From: Streptomyces fuscichromogenes
Lineage (GTDB): Bacteria > Actinomycetota > Actinomycetes > Streptomycetales > Streptomycetaceae
Assembly (NCBI RefSeq): GCF_014645815.1
Contig: NZ_BMML01000005.1
Location: 1 to 64,000, forward strand
DNA: 64,000 bases
Direction: 5' to 3'
Below, in pieces: positions 25,121-32,918 of this stretch (the first letter of the stretch is position 1; each line of letters starts with the position of its first letter). The notes beneath the pieces are model-generated. The model saw only the letters and a list, made by a program, of their open reading frames with translations, was not told where the DNA came from and did no database searches. A program made the position numbers and the translations under genes.

Positions 25121-26251
25121 TCAGCCGAGGAGATGCCCGTTCGGCGCCTTCGCCTGCGCCTCGTACTCGCCCAGCACCAGCACCTCCACCCCCGCCTCCC
25201 GCAGCGTCCCCGTCCCGTCGGCCGCCGTCACGAACGTGTCCGGCTCGCGCCATGCCGTCACCACCCGCCGTACCCCGGCCCGGAGGATCAGCTCGGCGCA
25301 CGGGTGCGGGCGGGAGGCGCGGTGGGTGCAGGGTTCGAGGCTGGTGTAGACCGTGGCCGTGGCCAGCCTGGGGTCGGCCGGGGGGATCTTGGCCAGCGCC
25401 GCCTCCTCCGCGTGCACCACGGGGTCGCCGGCCTCCCGGGAGTGGCCGCGGGCCAGCTCCGTGCCGTCGGCCGCGACCACCACCGCGCCCACGCTGAACG
25501 CGGTCCGGGAGGGCGGACAGTGGGCCGCCAGTTCGCAGGCGAGCCGCAGCCAGTGCCGGTCCGCGGCGGCCGCCGACCCGCCGGTGCCGGGGGCCGTGGG
25601 CTCGTAGCGCATGAGGACGACGTCCTCGATACGGCGGGTGTCCAGGAGCCGGAGCCGCCCGGCCTGGTACCCGCCCGGCCCGAACAGGCGCGGTGCCTTC
25701 GGGTCGCCGACGAAGAGCGGGGCCAGGACCAGCTGGAGCTCGTCGGCGAGGCCCTGCTGGAGCAGCTGGGTGTGGACGGTGCCGCCGCCCTCGACCATCA
25801 GGCGCCGCACCCCCCGGACGTCGTACAGGTGAGCGAGGAGCGGCCGCCAGCCGAGGCCGGCGCCGAGGGGGACCACATCGGCGGCGATCCCGAGGGCACG
25901 GGCCCGCCGTGCGCCCTCGTCCGTCGTGTACACGGTCTTCTCGCCGCCGGTGTGCCAGAACTTCGCGTCCGGGTCGAGGTCGCCGGTCGCGGTGACCGTG
26001 ACCTTGAGGGGGTACTCGGGCCGGCCGGCGGCGACCCGGGCCGCGCGCCGCTCCGGGGAGTTGACCAGGAGCCGGGGGTTGTCCGCGCGGATGGTGCCGG
26101 CGCCGACCAGGATGGCGTCGACGGAGGCCCGTACCTCGTCGACGCGGTCGAAGTCGGCGGGGGACGAGAGCAGGAGCCGGTCGGGGCCGGTGTCGTCGAG
26201 GTAGCCGTCGAGGGAGACGGCGGCGGACAGCAGGACGTGGGGGTACGGCAT
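25121..26251 (-). CDS. RibD-like bifunctional protein with reductase domain before deaminase domain
   Basis: 376 aa from the ATG at 26251, with AGGGAG nine bases upstream. The N-terminal RibD_C reductase domain (about 1-215) shows LLSAAVSLDGYL, SVDAILVGAGTIRADNPRLL and RRLMVEGGGTVHTQLL. The C-terminal zinc deaminase (about 230-376) shows HAEEAAL (H280, E282) and EPCTHRASRPHPC (C308, C318). Standard RibD has the deaminase first, so the order is swapped. RibD acts on the product of GTP cyclohydrolase II, deaminating and then reducing the pyrimidine in riboflavin synthesis. The divergent MarR gene and the GTP cyclohydrolase II nearby make a functional set. Confidence 0.85.
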   Translation of the reverse strand: MPYPHVLLSAAVSLDGYLDDTGPDRLLLSSPADFDRVDEVRASVDAILVGAGTIRADNPRLLVNSPERRAARVAAGRPEYPLKVTVTATGDLDPDAKFWHTGGEKTVYTTDEGARRARALGIAADVVPLGAGLGWRPLLAHLYDVRGVRRLMVEGGGTVHTQLLQQGLADELQLVLAPLFVGDPKAPRLFGPGGYQAGRLRLLDTRRIEDVVLMRYEPTAPGTGGSAAAADRHWLRLACELAAHCPPSRTAFSVGAVVVAADGTELARGHSREAGDPVVHAEEAALAKIPPADPRLATATVYTSLEPCTHRASRPHPCAELILRAGVRRVVTAWREPDTFVTAADGTGTLREAGVEVLVLGEYEAQAKAPNGHLLG

Positions 26252-26276
26252 CGACTGCGCTCCCTGACACGGACGC

Positions 26277-26305
26277 TTGGTTAAAGTTTGAAACAAACCT
26301 ACACT
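26277..26305 (+). promoter_or_regulatory. Promoter and operator of the MarR gene (leaderless)
   Basis: TTGGTT (26277-26282) and TACACT (26300-26305) are 17 bases apart, and the ATG lies only six bases after the -10, so the mRNA probably starts at the ATG. The palindrome GTTTGAAAC (26286-26294) lies in the spacer, between the divergent RibD-like and MarR genes, and fits autoregulation. Confidence 0.6.
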
Positions 26306-26311
26306 GGTCGC

Positions 26312-26839
26312 ATGACGACTCGCTGGCTCACCCCGAAGGAGCAGCGCGCCTGGCGCGCCTACATGGCGGCGACGAACCTCCTGGAGGACGCGATCGACCG
26401 GCAGCTCCAGCAGGACGCCGGCATGCCGCACCTGTACTACGGCATCCTCGCCAACCTCTCCGAGGAGCCGGAGCGCAAGCTGCGCATGACCGATCTCGCC
26501 CAGAAGGCGAAGATCACCCGGAGCCGGCTGACGTACGCCGTGACGCGGCTGGAGAAGGACGGGCTGATCCGGCGCGAGGACTGCCAGTGGGACAAGCGGA
26601 GCAGCTTCGCGATCCTGACGGACGAGGGCATGGCGGTGCTGGAGCGCACCGCGCCGGGGCACGTGGAGACGGTACGGGCGGCGGTCTTCGACCATCTCTC
26701 CGACGAGCAGGTGGAGCAGCTGGAGGAGATCAGCTCCGTGATCACGCGGGCGCTGGAGGGTGACGAGTCGGCCCCGCACCCGCCGTCGGACAAGCTGCCG
26801 TGGCGGCGCCGGTCGTCGTCCCCCTGTTCCGGATCCTGA
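26312..26839 (+). CDS. MarR-family regulator of the RibD/GCHII cluster
   Basis: 175 aa. It begins MTTRWLTPKEQRAWRAYMAA and contains the winged helix LRMTDLAQKAKITRSRLTYAVTRLEKDGLIRRED with wing residues CQWDKRSSFAILTDEG. MarR dimers repress promoters until a ligand is bound. No ribosome-binding site precedes the ATG; see the leaderless promoter. Operators with the same TCAAA/TTTGA core occur before this gene and twice before the GTP cyclohydrolase gene, so it probably represses both flanking transcripts. Confidence 0.85.
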   Translation: MTTRWLTPKEQRAWRAYMAATNLLEDAIDRQLQQDAGMPHLYYGILANLSEEPERKLRMTDLAQKAKITRSRLTYAVTRLEKDGLIRREDCQWDKRSSFAILTDEGMAVLERTAPGHVETVRAAVFDHLSDEQVEQLEEISSVITRALEGDESAPHPPSDKLPWRRRSSSPCSGS

Positions 26840-26909
26840 ACCCGGCCCTCCCGCCTCTCCCGCCCCTCCCGGCCGTGCACTCGATTTCACGGAACCGTAC
26901 GGAAATCTG

Positions 26910-26971
26910 TTGCTTCAAATTTAAAGCATGGGGTAGGGTTCCAGCCGTGGATCTGCTTCAAATCTGAAGCA
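26910..26971 (+). promoter_or_regulatory. Two MarR-type operators bracketing the GCHII promoter
   Basis: TGCTTCAAATTTAAAGCA (26911-26928) and TGCTTCAAATCTGAAGCA (26954-26971) are near-perfect 18-bp palindromes whose centres are 43 bases (four helical turns) apart. A -35-like TTGCTT (26910-26915) overlaps the first and TAGGGT (26934-26939) follows after 18 bases, so a bound repressor would block the promoter from both sides. Confidence 0.75.
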
Positions 26972-27001
26972 GGTACCCGCGACGTCCCACTGGAGAACCC
27001 G

Positions 27002-27643
27002 ATGACCGACTTCCCCGCCGCCACCCAGCGCGCCCGCGTCCGGGTCCCGCTGCGTTTCAACGACGGTTACAGCGTCGACACCGAGCTCGTCACGTTCCAC
27101 GGACTGGCCGACGGGCAGGAGCACGTCGCCGTCGTCCTCGGCGAGCCGGCCCCCGGCACCCTCCCGCTGGTGCGCCTGCACTCCGAGTGCCTGACCGGCG
27201 ACGTCTTCGGCTCGGCCCGCTGCGACTGCGGACCCCAGCTGCGCGAGGCCGTCGAGCGCATCGCCGACCGCGGTGGCGTCCTGCTCTACCTGCGCCAGGA
27301 GGGCCGCGGCATCGGCCTCTACAACAAGCTCGACGCCTACGCCCTCCAGGACCAGGGCCTGGACACCTACGAGGCGAACGCCGCCCTCGGCCTCCCCGAG
27401 GACGCCCGCGACTACACCGCCGCCGCCCAGATGCTGGCCGCCCTCGGCATCACCGACCTCGACCTGCTCTCCAACAACCCCGACAAGGCCGAGCAGTTGC
27501 GCGGCCTCGGCGTCACCGTCCGGGACCGCGTCCCGACCGGCGTCTTCAGCACCGCCCACAACGTCCGCTACCTGCGGGCGAAGGTCCTGCACACCCAGCA
27601 CACGCTGCCGCTGGCCGAGTTGACGGAGCGCAGCGCGGGCTGA
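27002..27643 (+). CDS. ribA: GTP cyclohydrolase II
   Basis: 213 aa. The zinc and active-site motifs are present: LHSECLTGDVFGSARCDCG (zinc cysteines) and YLRQEGRGIGLYNKLDAYAL. The Tyr that in E. coli RibA is Tyr105 is kept (AYALQDQG). In the variant Streptomyces enzymes that stop at the formylated product this residue is Met, so full ring-opening activity is expected. The product is the first pyrimidine of riboflavin or deazaflavin pathways. It is a stand-alone enzyme without a fused RibB domain. It lies downstream of two MarR operators and upstream of an O-methyltransferase gene. Confidence 0.92.
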   Translation: MTDFPAATQRARVRVPLRFNDGYSVDTELVTFHGLADGQEHVAVVLGEPAPGTLPLVRLHSECLTGDVFGSARCDCGPQLREAVERIADRGGVLLYLRQEGRGIGLYNKLDAYALQDQGLDTYEANAALGLPEDARDYTAAAQMLAALGITDLDLLSNNPDKAEQLRGLGVTVRDRVPTGVFSTAHNVRYLRAKVLHTQHTLPLAELTERSAG

Positions 27644-27700
27644 GCGGCGCCCGGTGCGGTGTACTGGCGACGACAGGCACACCGACGAGGGGGAGCCACC

Positions 27701-28303
27701 GTGGACGACCGGCTGACGCGTGTTCTCGACGACCTCCACCGGGAGGGCCGGGCGCACGACGGCCCACTGGCCGACCGGCTGCTGAGGCTGCGCAACATGA
27801 CCCCGGACGCGGCCCGGCTGATCGCGACCCTGATCCGGGCCCGGCGCGCCACGTCCGTCCTGGAGATCGGCACCTCCAACGGCTACTCGGCGATCTGGTT
27901 CGCCGACGCCGTCCGCGACACGGGCGGGCGGCTGACGACCGTGGAGCTCGACGCCGACCGGGTCACGGCCGCGCGGGCCAACCTGGCACGCGCGGGGGTC
28001 GCGGCCCATGCGGACGTCGTCCACGGCGACGGCGCCGATGTGCTCGCCGGGGCCCCCGACGCCTCCTTGGACCTGATCGTCCTCGACGCGGAACGGCCCG
28101 CGTACACCGACTACTGGCCGCGGCTGCGGCGCGTCCTGACGCCGTACGGCGTGCTGGCCGTCGACAACGCGGTGAGCCACCGGGAGCAGGTGGCCGCGCT
28201 CCGCGAACTCCTCACTGCCGAGCAGGAGTTCGCCGTCGCCCTGCACGAGGTGGGCGACGGGGTACTGACCGGCGTCCGGGTGCGCGCGGGCCGGCCGGCG
28301 TAA
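27701..28303 (+). CDS. SAM-dependent O-methyltransferase (catechol O-methyltransferase family)
   Basis: About 200 aa from a GTG with GAGGGGGAG nine bases upstream. The class I fold shows VLEIGTSNGYSAIWFADA (SAM-binding), TTVELDADRVTAARANL, a metal-linked LIVLDAERPAYTDYW and DNAVSHREQV. These enzymes methylate hydroxyls on small aromatic molecules. It starts 57 bases after the GCHII gene on the same strand, so it may belong to the same transcript, but the substrate is unknown. It is the last gene before the tRNA-Lys island. Confidence 0.83.
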   Translation: MDDRLTRVLDDLHREGRAHDGPLADRLLRLRNMTPDAARLIATLIRARRATSVLEIGTSNGYSAIWFADAVRDTGGRLTTVELDADRVTAARANLARAGVAAHADVVHGDGADVLAGAPDASLDLIVLDAERPAYTDYWPRLRRVLTPYGVLAVDNAVSHREQVAALRELLTAEQEFAVALHEVGDGVLTGVRVRAGRPA

Positions 28304-28366
28304 CCCTCCAGGCCGGCGCCGAGGTCGGGGCCCCGGATCCAGAGGCCGCACGGCCCCCGCAACGAG

Positions 28367-28404
28367 GCAGCGCCCGACCCGACCGAAGTCGGACCAGGCG
28401 CTGC
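28367..28404 (-). terminator. Original chromosomal terminator of tRNA-Lys, displaced by the island
   Basis: GCAGCGCC (28367-28374) pairs with GGCGCTGC (28397-28404) and an inner CGAC/GTCGG stem is possible. It lies 35 bases from the tRNA 3' fragment at 28440. The terminator next to the intact tRNA (41953-41990) lies at the same 35-base distance. Confidence 0.65.
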
Positions 28405-28439
28405 ACAGCAGGTCAGGGGCCAGATCCCCCGCCCACCAC

Positions 28440-28487
28440 CCGTAGGCCGTGTGGGACTCGAACCCACAACCAATGGATGAAAAGTCC
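28440..28487 (-). pseudogene. Displaced 3' part of tRNA-Lys (attachment site copy)
   Basis: 48 bases match 42026-42073 of the intact tRNA-Lys region with one mismatch (28479). They cover the tRNA from the anticodon loop to the 3' end plus three flanking bases. The 5' half is missing. This is the direct repeat left when an element integrates into a tRNA 3' end. Confidence 0.88.
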
Positions 28488-28600
28488 TGGCTGGATCTTG
28501 CCGGGTGGTTCCTGACGCTGCTTCGGTTTCCGGATCCGCCTGGTCAGGACAGGGTCCGCGTGACCTTCGGTCCGGTCCCTGACAGCCGGTGCCATCTCGT

Positions 28601-28622
28601 CCGCTCACGCATCGCTCACGCA
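28601..28622 (+). repeat. Arm-type repeat at the left end of the island
   Basis: Contains GCTCACGCA twice, separated by TC (CGCTCACGCATCGCTCACGC). A 20-of-22 match lies at the right end at 41915-41936. The position inside both att cores fits recombinase arm-binding sites. Confidence 0.55.
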
Positions 28623-28670
28623 AAAAGGTCGGCTGAGCAGTGCTTTCGACGTCGGCGCCGCCTTCTGGAG

Positions 28671-29168
28671 TCAGTCTGCGGCAGATGCGTCCACGTCCGC
28701 CAGACACCGCTCGTTGATCGTCGGCGGAAAAGCAGCAGCAGCCGGCCGAGACCAGAGAGCGCCACGTTGTGCCTTGTCAGAGACGGTCCGGGGGAGGCTG
28801 CTCACCATCAAGGTGCCGCATCGCGTACGCGCGTTCATCCGGATGTCGTGCCAGGCGTGCCATCGCCCACGCGGTGTGCGCCGGGGATCTCCACCACCGA
28901 CTCGTGGCCGGGGATGTGCATCTGCCCGAGACGCTCGGCGTCCTCCACCTTCCACCCCTGCACGAGGTAGCTGTCGCTGCTCTGTCGCCGCCGTCCGATA
29001 AACGGCGTGGTGACGGCACGTTCACGTCGTACAGGCACGCCTCGGCAACGTCCGGCCGCGAGCTCGGCCTCGGGCGCCGTCTCCTCGACGCACTCGCCTG
29101 CCGCCCGCCCCGCCCCTGACCTTGGCCCATGACGGGCCCCGCGGTAGACGCGTGGGCAAAGCCCGCAT
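28671..29168 (-). pseudogene. Degenerate coding remnants at the island's left end
   Basis: No intact gene. Three overlapping minus-strand frames each carry coding-like stretches. The best, at 28835-29038, reads SYLVQGWKVEDAERLGQMHI and GHESVVEIPGAHRVGDG, with GC-rich third positions, and stops abruptly. I do not recognise the family. It may be a frame-disrupted gene lost from the element. Confidence 0.35.
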
Positions 29169-29759
29169 TCAAGGGGCGGGTACCACCTGTGCGGCCAGTA
29201 TCGCGGCGGCCAGCAGTTCCTCGCGGGGCGCGTCGGAGGCCGCGTTGACGGCGAGGCCCTCGGCGGTGGCCATGAGGAAGCGGGCCAGGGCCTTGCAGTC
29301 GGTGTCAGCCGACAGGTCTCCGTCCGCCACGGCCTTCTCGAAGCGGTCCTGGACGGCCTGCCGGTAGTCGTTGCGGGCCGCGGTGAGCAGGTCGACGATC
29401 GCGCGGCCGTCTTCGCCGGAGGCGAGTCCCGCCTGCACGGTCAGGCAGCCGCGGGGCTTGCCCGGTGTGGTGTACGCCTCGACCAGGCCCGTGAGCAGCC
29501 GCAGTGCCACCGCACGCGCCGTGGGTTGCGCCAGCGCCTCGCGGGACAGCGGCGAGCGCGCCTGGGCATAGCGGTCCAGGACCTTCTCGAAGAGCTGCCT
29601 CTTGTTGCCGAAGGCCGCGTAGAGGCTCGGCGGCCGGATGTCCATCGCCTGAGTCAGGTCGGCGATCGAGGTGGCCTCGTAGCCCTGGCGCCAGAACAGT
29701 TCCAGCGCCACGTCCAGTGCGGCCTCCTCGTCGAAGGCGCGCTTGCCGCCTCTGGGCAT
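29169..29759 (-). CDS. TetR-family regulator of the SDR/cyclase operon
   Basis: 196 aa. The DNA-binding domain reads FDEEAALDVALELFWRQGYE, TSIADLTQAMDIRPPSLYAAF and GNKRQLFEKVLDRY, typical of the subgroup that controls divergent oxidoreductase genes. The C-terminal domain includes GCLTVQAGLASGEDGRAIVDLL. A strong GAGGAGAGGGG precedes the ATG. It is divergent from the SDR gene, with a 21-bp palindrome between them. Confidence 0.87.
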   Translation of the reverse strand: MPRGGKRAFDEEAALDVALELFWRQGYEATSIADLTQAMDIRPPSLYAAFGNKRQLFEKVLDRYAQARSPLSREALAQPTARAVALRLLTGLVEAYTTPGKPRGCLTVQAGLASGEDGRAIVDLLTAARNDYRQAVQDRFEKAVADGDLSADTDCKALARFLMATAEGLAVNAASDAPREELLAAAILAAQVVPAP

Positions 29760-29816
29760 GCCCCTCTCCTCTCTCATCCGGCTCCGGCAGGGTGCCGGTT
29801 GCCCGATTCCTTTAGT

Positions 29817-29837
29817 GGTCGTTACAGTGTAGCGACC
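29817..29837. promoter_or_regulatory. TetR operator between TetR and SDR genes
   Basis: A 21-bp inverted repeat: GGTCG-T-TAC facing GTA-G-CGACC around a central AGT. It lies between the divergent starts at 29759 and 29880, in an AT-rich spacer. Confidence 0.65.
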
Positions 29838-29879
29838 GACCGCTTTAGCAATCACTACATGAAAGGGTGAGTGGTCCCC

Positions 29880-30617
29880 ATGGGCAAGCTGACGGGCAAG
29901 ACCGCGGTCATCACCGGCGGAAGCAGCGGGATCGGCCTGGCGACCGCCCGGACGTTCGTCGCCGAGGGCGCCCACGTGTACATCACCGGCCTCGACGCGG
30001 AGGAACTGGTCGAGGCCCAGGCCAGGATCGGCGGTGACGTCACAGCCATACAGGTCGACATCTCCCGCCTGGAGGATCTCGACCGGCTCTGGCAGCAGGT
30101 CAAGGAGGAGCGGGGAGGCGTCGACGTCGTCGTCGCCAACGCCGGCCGCGGCGAGCAGGCCACCCTGGCCCAGGCCACGCCGGAGCACTTCGACCGGATC
30201 TTCTCCGTGAACGCCCGAGGCACGTTCTTCACCGTGCAGAAGGCGCTGCCGTTGCTCAGCGACAACGGCTCCGTCGTCCTGATGGCGTCCGCCGGGCATT
30301 TGAACGGCGCGGCGGAGCGCACCGTCTACAGCGCCACCAAGGCCGCCATCCGCTCTTTCGCCCGCACCTGGGCGAGTGAGCTGAAGGACCGCGGGATCCG
30401 GGTGAACACGGTCAGTCCAGGACCGATCGACACACCCGCCCTCGACACGCAGGACGACCCGGACGCGCTGCGCGCCGCCCTCGCGTCCATGGTCCCCCTG
30501 CGGCGCCTGGGCCGGCCCGAGGAGATCGCCGCGGCCGTGCTGTTCCTCGCCGCCGACGACAACCGCTACACCACCGGCTCCGACCTCGTCGTCGACGGCG
30601 GCCACACCCAGATCTGA
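29880..30617 (+). CDS. Short-chain dehydrogenase/reductase
   Basis: 245 aa classical SDR. The NAD(P) motif TAVITGGSSGIGLATAR is followed by VVANAGRG, the catalytic Ser in LMASAGHLNG, YSATKAAIRSFARTW (Tyr and Lys), and VNTVSPGPIDTPAL. The lack of a basic residue right after the glycine motif does not settle the cofactor. I use the ATG at 29880, with GAAAGGG 12 bases upstream; a GTG at 29871 is possible. The cyclase-family gene follows after 45 bases. Divergent TetR control is likely. Confidence 0.88.
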   Translation: MGKLTGKTAVITGGSSGIGLATARTFVAEGAHVYITGLDAEELVEAQARIGGDVTAIQVDISRLEDLDRLWQQVKEERGGVDVVVANAGRGEQATLAQATPEHFDRIFSVNARGTFFTVQKALPLLSDNGSVVLMASAGHLNGAAERTVYSATKAAIRSFARTWASELKDRGIRVNTVSPGPIDTPALDTQDDPDALRAALASMVPLRRLGRPEEIAAAVLFLAADDNRYTTGSDLVVDGGHTQI

Positions 30618-30662
30618 CCACCACCAACGATCCGGCTTCAAAGCCTTCTTGAGGAGAAACCC

Positions 30663-31601
30663 ATGAGCGACACCACGACATGGCCGCATCACGCACTCGG
30701 CAGGGAACTGAGCAACTGGGGACGGTGGGGCGACGACGACGAGATCGGCACCCTGAACCTCATCACGCCCGAAAAGCGGGTCGCCTCGGCCCGGCTGGTC
30801 AGGACCGGGAAGACCTTCGACCTGGGCATGTCGTTCGGCAAGGAGGGCCCGGCCGGCCCGAACACCTTCCGGGACAACCCCCAGCACCTGATGACCCTGG
30901 TGCCCTCGGACAGCGCCGGCGCCCCCGACGGCATGTTCGGCACCGACGACCTGGTGGTCATGAGCCTGCAGGCGGCCACCCAGTGGGACGGCCTCGCCCA
31001 CATGGGATACGGCGGCCACTTCTACAACAACGTGCCGGCCGCCGCGGTGAACAACTTCACCGGCGCCTCCAAGGACTCCTTCGACAAGGTGGCCGGCCGC
31101 CCGATCTCTCGCGGGGTGCTCCTGGACATCGCCGCACTCAAGGGCGTCGACCGCCTGGAGGACTCCTACGAGGTCACCGCGGCCGACCTGTCGGCGGCCG
31201 AGGAGCGCCAGGGCGTACACGTGGAGTCCGGTGACATCCTCTGCGTCCGCACCGGCTGGCACCGGTGGTTCGCCGAGGGGGACCGTGACCACTACATGGG
31301 CGAGCACGAGGCCGGCCTCGGCCTGGACACCCTGCGCTGGCTGTACGACGTCGAGGTCGCCGCCGTAGCCGTGGACAACTGGGCCGTCGAGGTCTACCCC
31401 TCGCCGGTCGAAGGCACCTACGCCCCCTTCCACCAGGTCGCGATCCGGGACATGGGCCTGACTCTCGGCGAGATGTGGGACTTCGAGGCCCTCGCCGCCG
31501 ACTGCGCCCAGGACGGCGTGTGGGAGTTCCTCCTGTGCGCCCCCGGCCTCAAGATCACCGGCTCGGTCGGCTCCCCCATCACCCCCATCGCCCTCAAGTA
31601 G
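30663..31601 (+). CDS. Cyclase-family (kynurenine-formamidase-like) metal hydrolase
   Basis: 312 aa, PF04199-like. The metal-binding motif region reads TQWDGLAHMGYGGHFYN, corresponding to the HxxTHxDxPxH signature of the family. Further features are GVLLDIAAL, ILCVRTGWHRWF and a C-terminal CAPGLKITGSVGSPITPIAL. Members hydrolyse amides, lactones or isatin-like rings. GAGGAGAAACCC precedes the ATG. It is probably co-transcribed with the SDR gene, suggesting a small-molecule degradation step. Confidence 0.83.
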   Translation: MSDTTTWPHHALGRELSNWGRWGDDDEIGTLNLITPEKRVASARLVRTGKTFDLGMSFGKEGPAGPNTFRDNPQHLMTLVPSDSAGAPDGMFGTDDLVVMSLQAATQWDGLAHMGYGGHFYNNVPAAAVNNFTGASKDSFDKVAGRPISRGVLLDIAALKGVDRLEDSYEVTAADLSAAEERQGVHVESGDILCVRTGWHRWFAEGDRDHYMGEHEAGLGLDTLRWLYDVEVAAVAVDNWAVEVYPSPVEGTYAPFHQVAIRDMGLTLGEMWDFEALAADCAQDGVWEFLLCAPGLKITGSVGSPITPIALK

Positions 31602-31640
31602 AAACTGCGGCCCTTCGGACCACGCACAGCGCGGAGAGAG

Positions 31641-31875
31641 ACCGGCAACAGCGCTCTGGTGCTGCGGTACTTCGAGAGCTTCGCCGCGGCCGCGGACGTC
31701 CAGATGCCGGGCCGGGTCGGACGGGTCATGCCGAAGGAGCCGCGGCGTCTCCGCCGCCGGAAGGGTCTACGACCAGCGGCCGGTCTTCGTCCTCCAGGTG
31801 CGGGACAACAAGATCCTCCGCGTCCGGGAGTACCTCGACACCCTGCACGCCGTCGCCGTACTGGCGGCGAACTGA
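31641..31875 (+). pseudogene. Frame-shifted NTF2/SnoaL-like remnant
   Basis: An N-terminal piece NSALVLRYFESFAAAADVQ (31647 onward) looks like the first helix of NTF2-like proteins. The C-terminal piece VFVLQVRDNKILRVREYLDT (from about 31780) looks like the last strands, ending in a stop at 31873-31875. The two are in different frames, and about 50-60 expected residues between them are missing. Confidence 0.6.
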
Positions 31876-31971
31876 CCCGCCGGCCCGGGGATGTCGCTGA
31901 TCACAGGACATCCCCGGGGCCGTTCACAGCAGTTGACACCTCGCCCGGTTCACGGAAGGCAGTACATCGAC

Positions 31972-32622
31972 ATGACATCCCCCCGGCTGACGATCGACGT
32001 GTGGGCGGACGTGCTCTGCCCCTGGTGCTACGTCGGCGAGCATCGGCTGAGCACCGCGGTCGCGCGGTCCCCGCACGCGGCCGACATCGAGCTGAAGATC
32101 CACACCTGGCAGCTCGACCCCGACGTCCCCACCGAGATCTCATGGATCCCGGAGTACCGGGTGAGGAAGTTCGGGGTCACTCCCGCCCAGGCGCGCGCGA
32201 TGGAGAGGGAGGTGGCCGGGCAGGCCGCCGCCGACGGCCTGCCCTACGTCCTGGACCGACCGGTGCGCAACACCCTCGACATGCTCCGCCTGGTCCACCT
32301 CGGCAACGAGCACGGCGTGGGCCGGCCGTACATGGCGGCGATGCAGGACGAGCTGTTCGGCGGCAACCCCGACGCCTTCGCGCGCGACACCCTGATCCGC
32401 CTCGGCGTGAACCTGGGCGTCCCGGCCGGCGAGATCCGCTGCGTTCTCGCCACGGACCGCTACGCCGACGCCGTGCGGACCGACCACGCGGCCGCCGTCG
32501 CCCTCGGTGCCCGCGGTGTGCCCTTCACCGTCCTCGGCAACAGCTTCGCCGTATCCGGTACGGCGAGCCTCGCCCAGTACACCGATGCCATCGACCGGGC
32601 ATGGGAGCACACCCATGGCTGA
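31972..32622 (+). CDS. DsbA/FrnE-family thioredoxin-fold oxidoreductase
   Basis: 216 aa. The redox motif CPWC is in DVWADVLCPWCYVGEHRL. A helical insert (VRKFGVTPAQARAMEREVAG) and the cis-Pro region ARGVPFTVLGNSFAVSG follow. FrnE members are cytosolic and work in polyketide-type or stress pathways, oxidising or isomerising thiols. No signal peptide. Its last eight bases overlap the start of a small Cys-containing protein. Confidence 0.88.
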   Translation: MTSPRLTIDVWADVLCPWCYVGEHRLSTAVARSPHAADIELKIHTWQLDPDVPTEISWIPEYRVRKFGVTPAQARAMEREVAGQAAADGLPYVLDRPVRNTLDMLRLVHLGNEHGVGRPYMAAMQDELFGGNPDAFARDTLIRLGVNLGVPAGEIRCVLATDRYADAVRTDHAAAVALGARGVPFTVLGNSFAVSGTASLAQYTDAIDRAWEHTHG

Positions 32623-32800
32623 CACTCCCCCCACCCCGTCGCCGCTGGAGTTCATCGAGACCGGCCCGGACGGCGGTTGGTGCGATGCCAGGACCGGCCT
32701 CTGTACCACCGCGGCCGGGTCGGAGGTCCCGCTGCCCGAGGGCGAGGACGCCGGCCCGCAAGCCGGCGCCCGCTCCACCCCGAGCAGCCCTCCCGTGTGA
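32615..32800 (+). CDS. Small Cys-pair protein coupled to the DsbA-like gene
   Basis: 61 aa starting at an ATG eight bases before the DsbA-like stop. The core is PLEFIETGPDGGWCDARTGLC with two cysteines six residues apart, followed by a Pro/Ser-rich tail. I do not recognise a domain. The overlap implies translational coupling, and the CxxxxxxC pair could be a substrate or redox partner of the DsbA-like protein. Confidence 0.55.
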   Translation: MADTPPTPSPLEFIETGPDGGWCDARTGLCTTAAGSEVPLPEGEDAGPQAGARSTPSSPPV

Positions 32801-32835
32801 ACCACCCCGGATAAGATGTGATGCAGCTCACATAG

Positions 32836-32900
32836 GAAACGTTGCCGTTTTCTGAGGCCCTGGCTAGGCTGATGCCGTCCGAAGAGAACGGCACCGTTTT
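32836..32900 (+). promoter_or_regulatory. Two-operator promoter of the TetR-MMPL unit
   Basis: A promoter TTGCCG (32842-32847) - 17 - TAGGCT (32865-32870). The first operator AACGTTGCCGTT (32838-32849) overlaps the -35. The second, AACGGCACCGTT (32887-32898), lies downstream. Read on opposite strands the two match at 11 of 12 positions, and their centres are 49 bases apart. Good candidate for TetR autoregulation. Confidence 0.65.
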
Positions 32901-32918
32901 GCTCGGGAAGGGAGCGCC

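Noticed and set aside
24624..26270. In-frame extension joining the membrane phosphatase to the RibD region
   Set aside because: It would run through the initiator tRNA, its terminator and a repeat; only the part from 24602 down has phosphatase homology.
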